Source: Actinomycetes bacterium
Lineage (GTDB): Bacteria; Actinomycetota; CALGFH01
Direction of reading: 5' to 3'
Length of the DNA: 6,426 nucleotides
Assembly (NCBI GenBank): GCA_030152105.1
Contig: JASLIH010000049.1
Span: forward strand, 1-6,426
Both the position numbers and the translations under genes were made by a program. Of this stretch, positions 5,878 through 6,426 are shown piece after piece; position 1 is the first letter of the stretch; every line of letters starts with the position of its first letter. Under the pieces are notes generated by a model that saw nothing but the letters and a program-made list of their open reading frames with translations, was not told the origin of the DNA and ran no database searches.

Positions 5878-6381
5878 ATGGACCAGACCCAGGCACGAGC
5901 GCTGCTCGCTGGCGAGCGAGCCCGGCTCCAGCGGCTGCTGCAGGCGGAGATCGGCGAACCGCAGGCGGCCGAGCTGGGCGATGAAGTCGACGACGCCGAC
6001 CGGCGGAACGCCGAGGAAACCGGCATGGCCCTCGAGCAGCAGCTGCGAGCACGGTGGGCGGCGCTGCAGCGGGCCGAGGCGCGGCTTGCCGCCGGCAGCT
6101 ACGGCCGTTCGGTGCGCAGCGGCCAGCCGATCCCCGACGAGCGGCTGGAGGCCGACCCGCTGGCCGAGCTGACCGTCGAGGAGGCGGCCGCAGCCGAGCG
6201 CGGGTCGCTCGAGGAAGGCGACAACGCGGCCGGCTTGGTGTCGGCCAGCCACCCGTTCGAGGTGCTCGACGATGCCGACATCACCCCAGAGGAGGAGCAG
6301 GCCAGCGAGGAGGACGACGACGAGCCTGCCCCAGAGCCGAGCCTGGGCATCCACGTCGAGCGTGACGACCGGACCCGATAG
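5878..6381 (+). CDS. DksA/TraR-family protein lacking zinc-finger cysteines, with acidic C-terminal tail
   Basis: DksA/TraR proteins enter the RNA polymerase secondary channel and alter promoter output, often with ppGpp. The 167-residue product begins with a helical, charged region compatible with the DksA coiled coil (about 5-70). The tip carries D35-x-x-D38-x-A40, matching the functional DxxDxA motif of E. coli DksA. The finger region is recognisable from Gly-Ser-Tyr-Gly (73-76), Gly-Gln-Pro-Ile-Pro (82-86) and Glu-Arg-Leu-Glu-Ala (88-92), but the four cysteines are replaced by S78, S81, T99 and E102; the whole protein has no cysteine. About 60 further residues follow, including a very acidic run near 130-150. 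I recall cysteine-free DksA-like proteins being described in Streptomyces, so loss of zinc may be a lineage trait. ATG 5878 has an excellent ribosome site; an in-frame GTG at 5836 would add 14 residues. The gene is divergent from the HTH_42 gene. Confidence 0.85.
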   Translation: MDQTQARALLAGERARLQRLLQAEIGEPQAAELGDEVDDADRRNAEETGMALEQQLRARWAALQRAEARLAAGSYGRSVRSGQPIPDERLEADPLAELTVEEAAAAERGSLEEGDNAAGLVSASHPFEVLDDADITPEEEQASEEDDDEPAPEPSLGIHVERDDRTR

Positions 6382-6389
6382 CCGGGTCC
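6371..6389 (+). terminator. Hairpin spanning the stop codon of the DksA-like gene, possible terminator
   Basis: GGACCCG (6371-6377) and CGGGTCC (6383-6389) form a perfect seven-base-pair stem with a five-base loop, and the TAG stop codon spans the stem-loop junction. No T-run follows. A terminating ribosome would cover the stem, so it may act in termination or in protecting the transcript's 3' end; either role is inferred. Confidence 0.4.
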
Positions 6390-6399
6390 ACAATCTCGG

Positions 6400-6426
6400 G
6401 CCGTAGCGCTCGCCGTAACGCTGCCG
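6400..6426. repeat. Short imperfect tandem repeat at the right edge
   Basis: GCCGTAGCGCT (6400-6410) and GCCGTAACGCT (6412-6422) differ at one base in eleven and are one base apart. A further GCCG at 6423-6426 could start a third copy that runs out of the window. It lies downstream of the DksA-like gene. Two copies in GC-rich DNA may be chance. Confidence 0.35.

Noticed and set aside
4091..6172. A 693-codon open frame on the + strand running through the GH1 end and the whole HTH_42 region
   Set aside because: It overlaps two clearly conserved proteins, is Arg/Gly/Pro-rich and shows no recognisable domain. Long shadow frames are expected in very GC-rich DNA.

Overview
The window looks like part of an actinobacterial chromosome. 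The base composition is very GC-rich with strong G/C at third codon positions. The proteins resemble actinobacterial CUT1 sugar permeases, GH1/GH3 beta-glucosidases, HTH_42 (AlkZ-like) proteins and cysteine-less DksA-like proteins. The genus cannot be fixed from the sequence alone. Nearly all of the window is coding, and no gene-free stretch reaches 300 bases. No rRNA, tRNA, CRISPR array, insertion sequence or integrase was seen.

Left two thirds (1-4523, + strand): the end of a sugar-uptake and hydrolysis operon. It begins with a MalG-type inner-membrane permease whose N-terminus lies beyond the left edge. A family 3 beta-glycosidase follows after 55 nt, and a family 1 beta-glucosidase after a further 36 nt. 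Neither hydrolase has a visible signal peptide. The simplest reading is that the ABC importer brings in beta-linked di- or oligosaccharides (or aryl/plant beta-glucosides) and the two enzymes cleave them in the cytoplasm. The layout recalls actinobacterial cellobiose loci (permease pair followed by a GH1 enzyme), with a GH3 gene inserted. The solute-binding protein, partner permease, ATPase and regulator are not in the window.

Right third (4524-6426): a 47-nt convergent gap holds a GC hairpin that could terminate transcription from both sides. A - strand gene follows, encoding an HTH_42 / AlkZ-YcaQ-like protein (putative DNA glycosylase). It is divergent, across about 122 nt, from a + strand gene for a DksA/TraR-like RNA polymerase-binding protein. 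That protein lacks all four zinc-binding cysteines but keeps the acidic coiled-coil tip motif and adds an acidic tail. The divergent region contains a TANNNT element placed exactly for a leaderless GTG start, as well as a strong Shine-Dalgarno before a downstream in-frame ATG.

I do not see evidence for a wholly new multi-gene system. The items most worth a second look are the non-canonical motif in the AlkZ-like protein, the cysteine-free DksA-like protein with two plausible starts, and the interrupted acid/base region of the GH3 enzyme.
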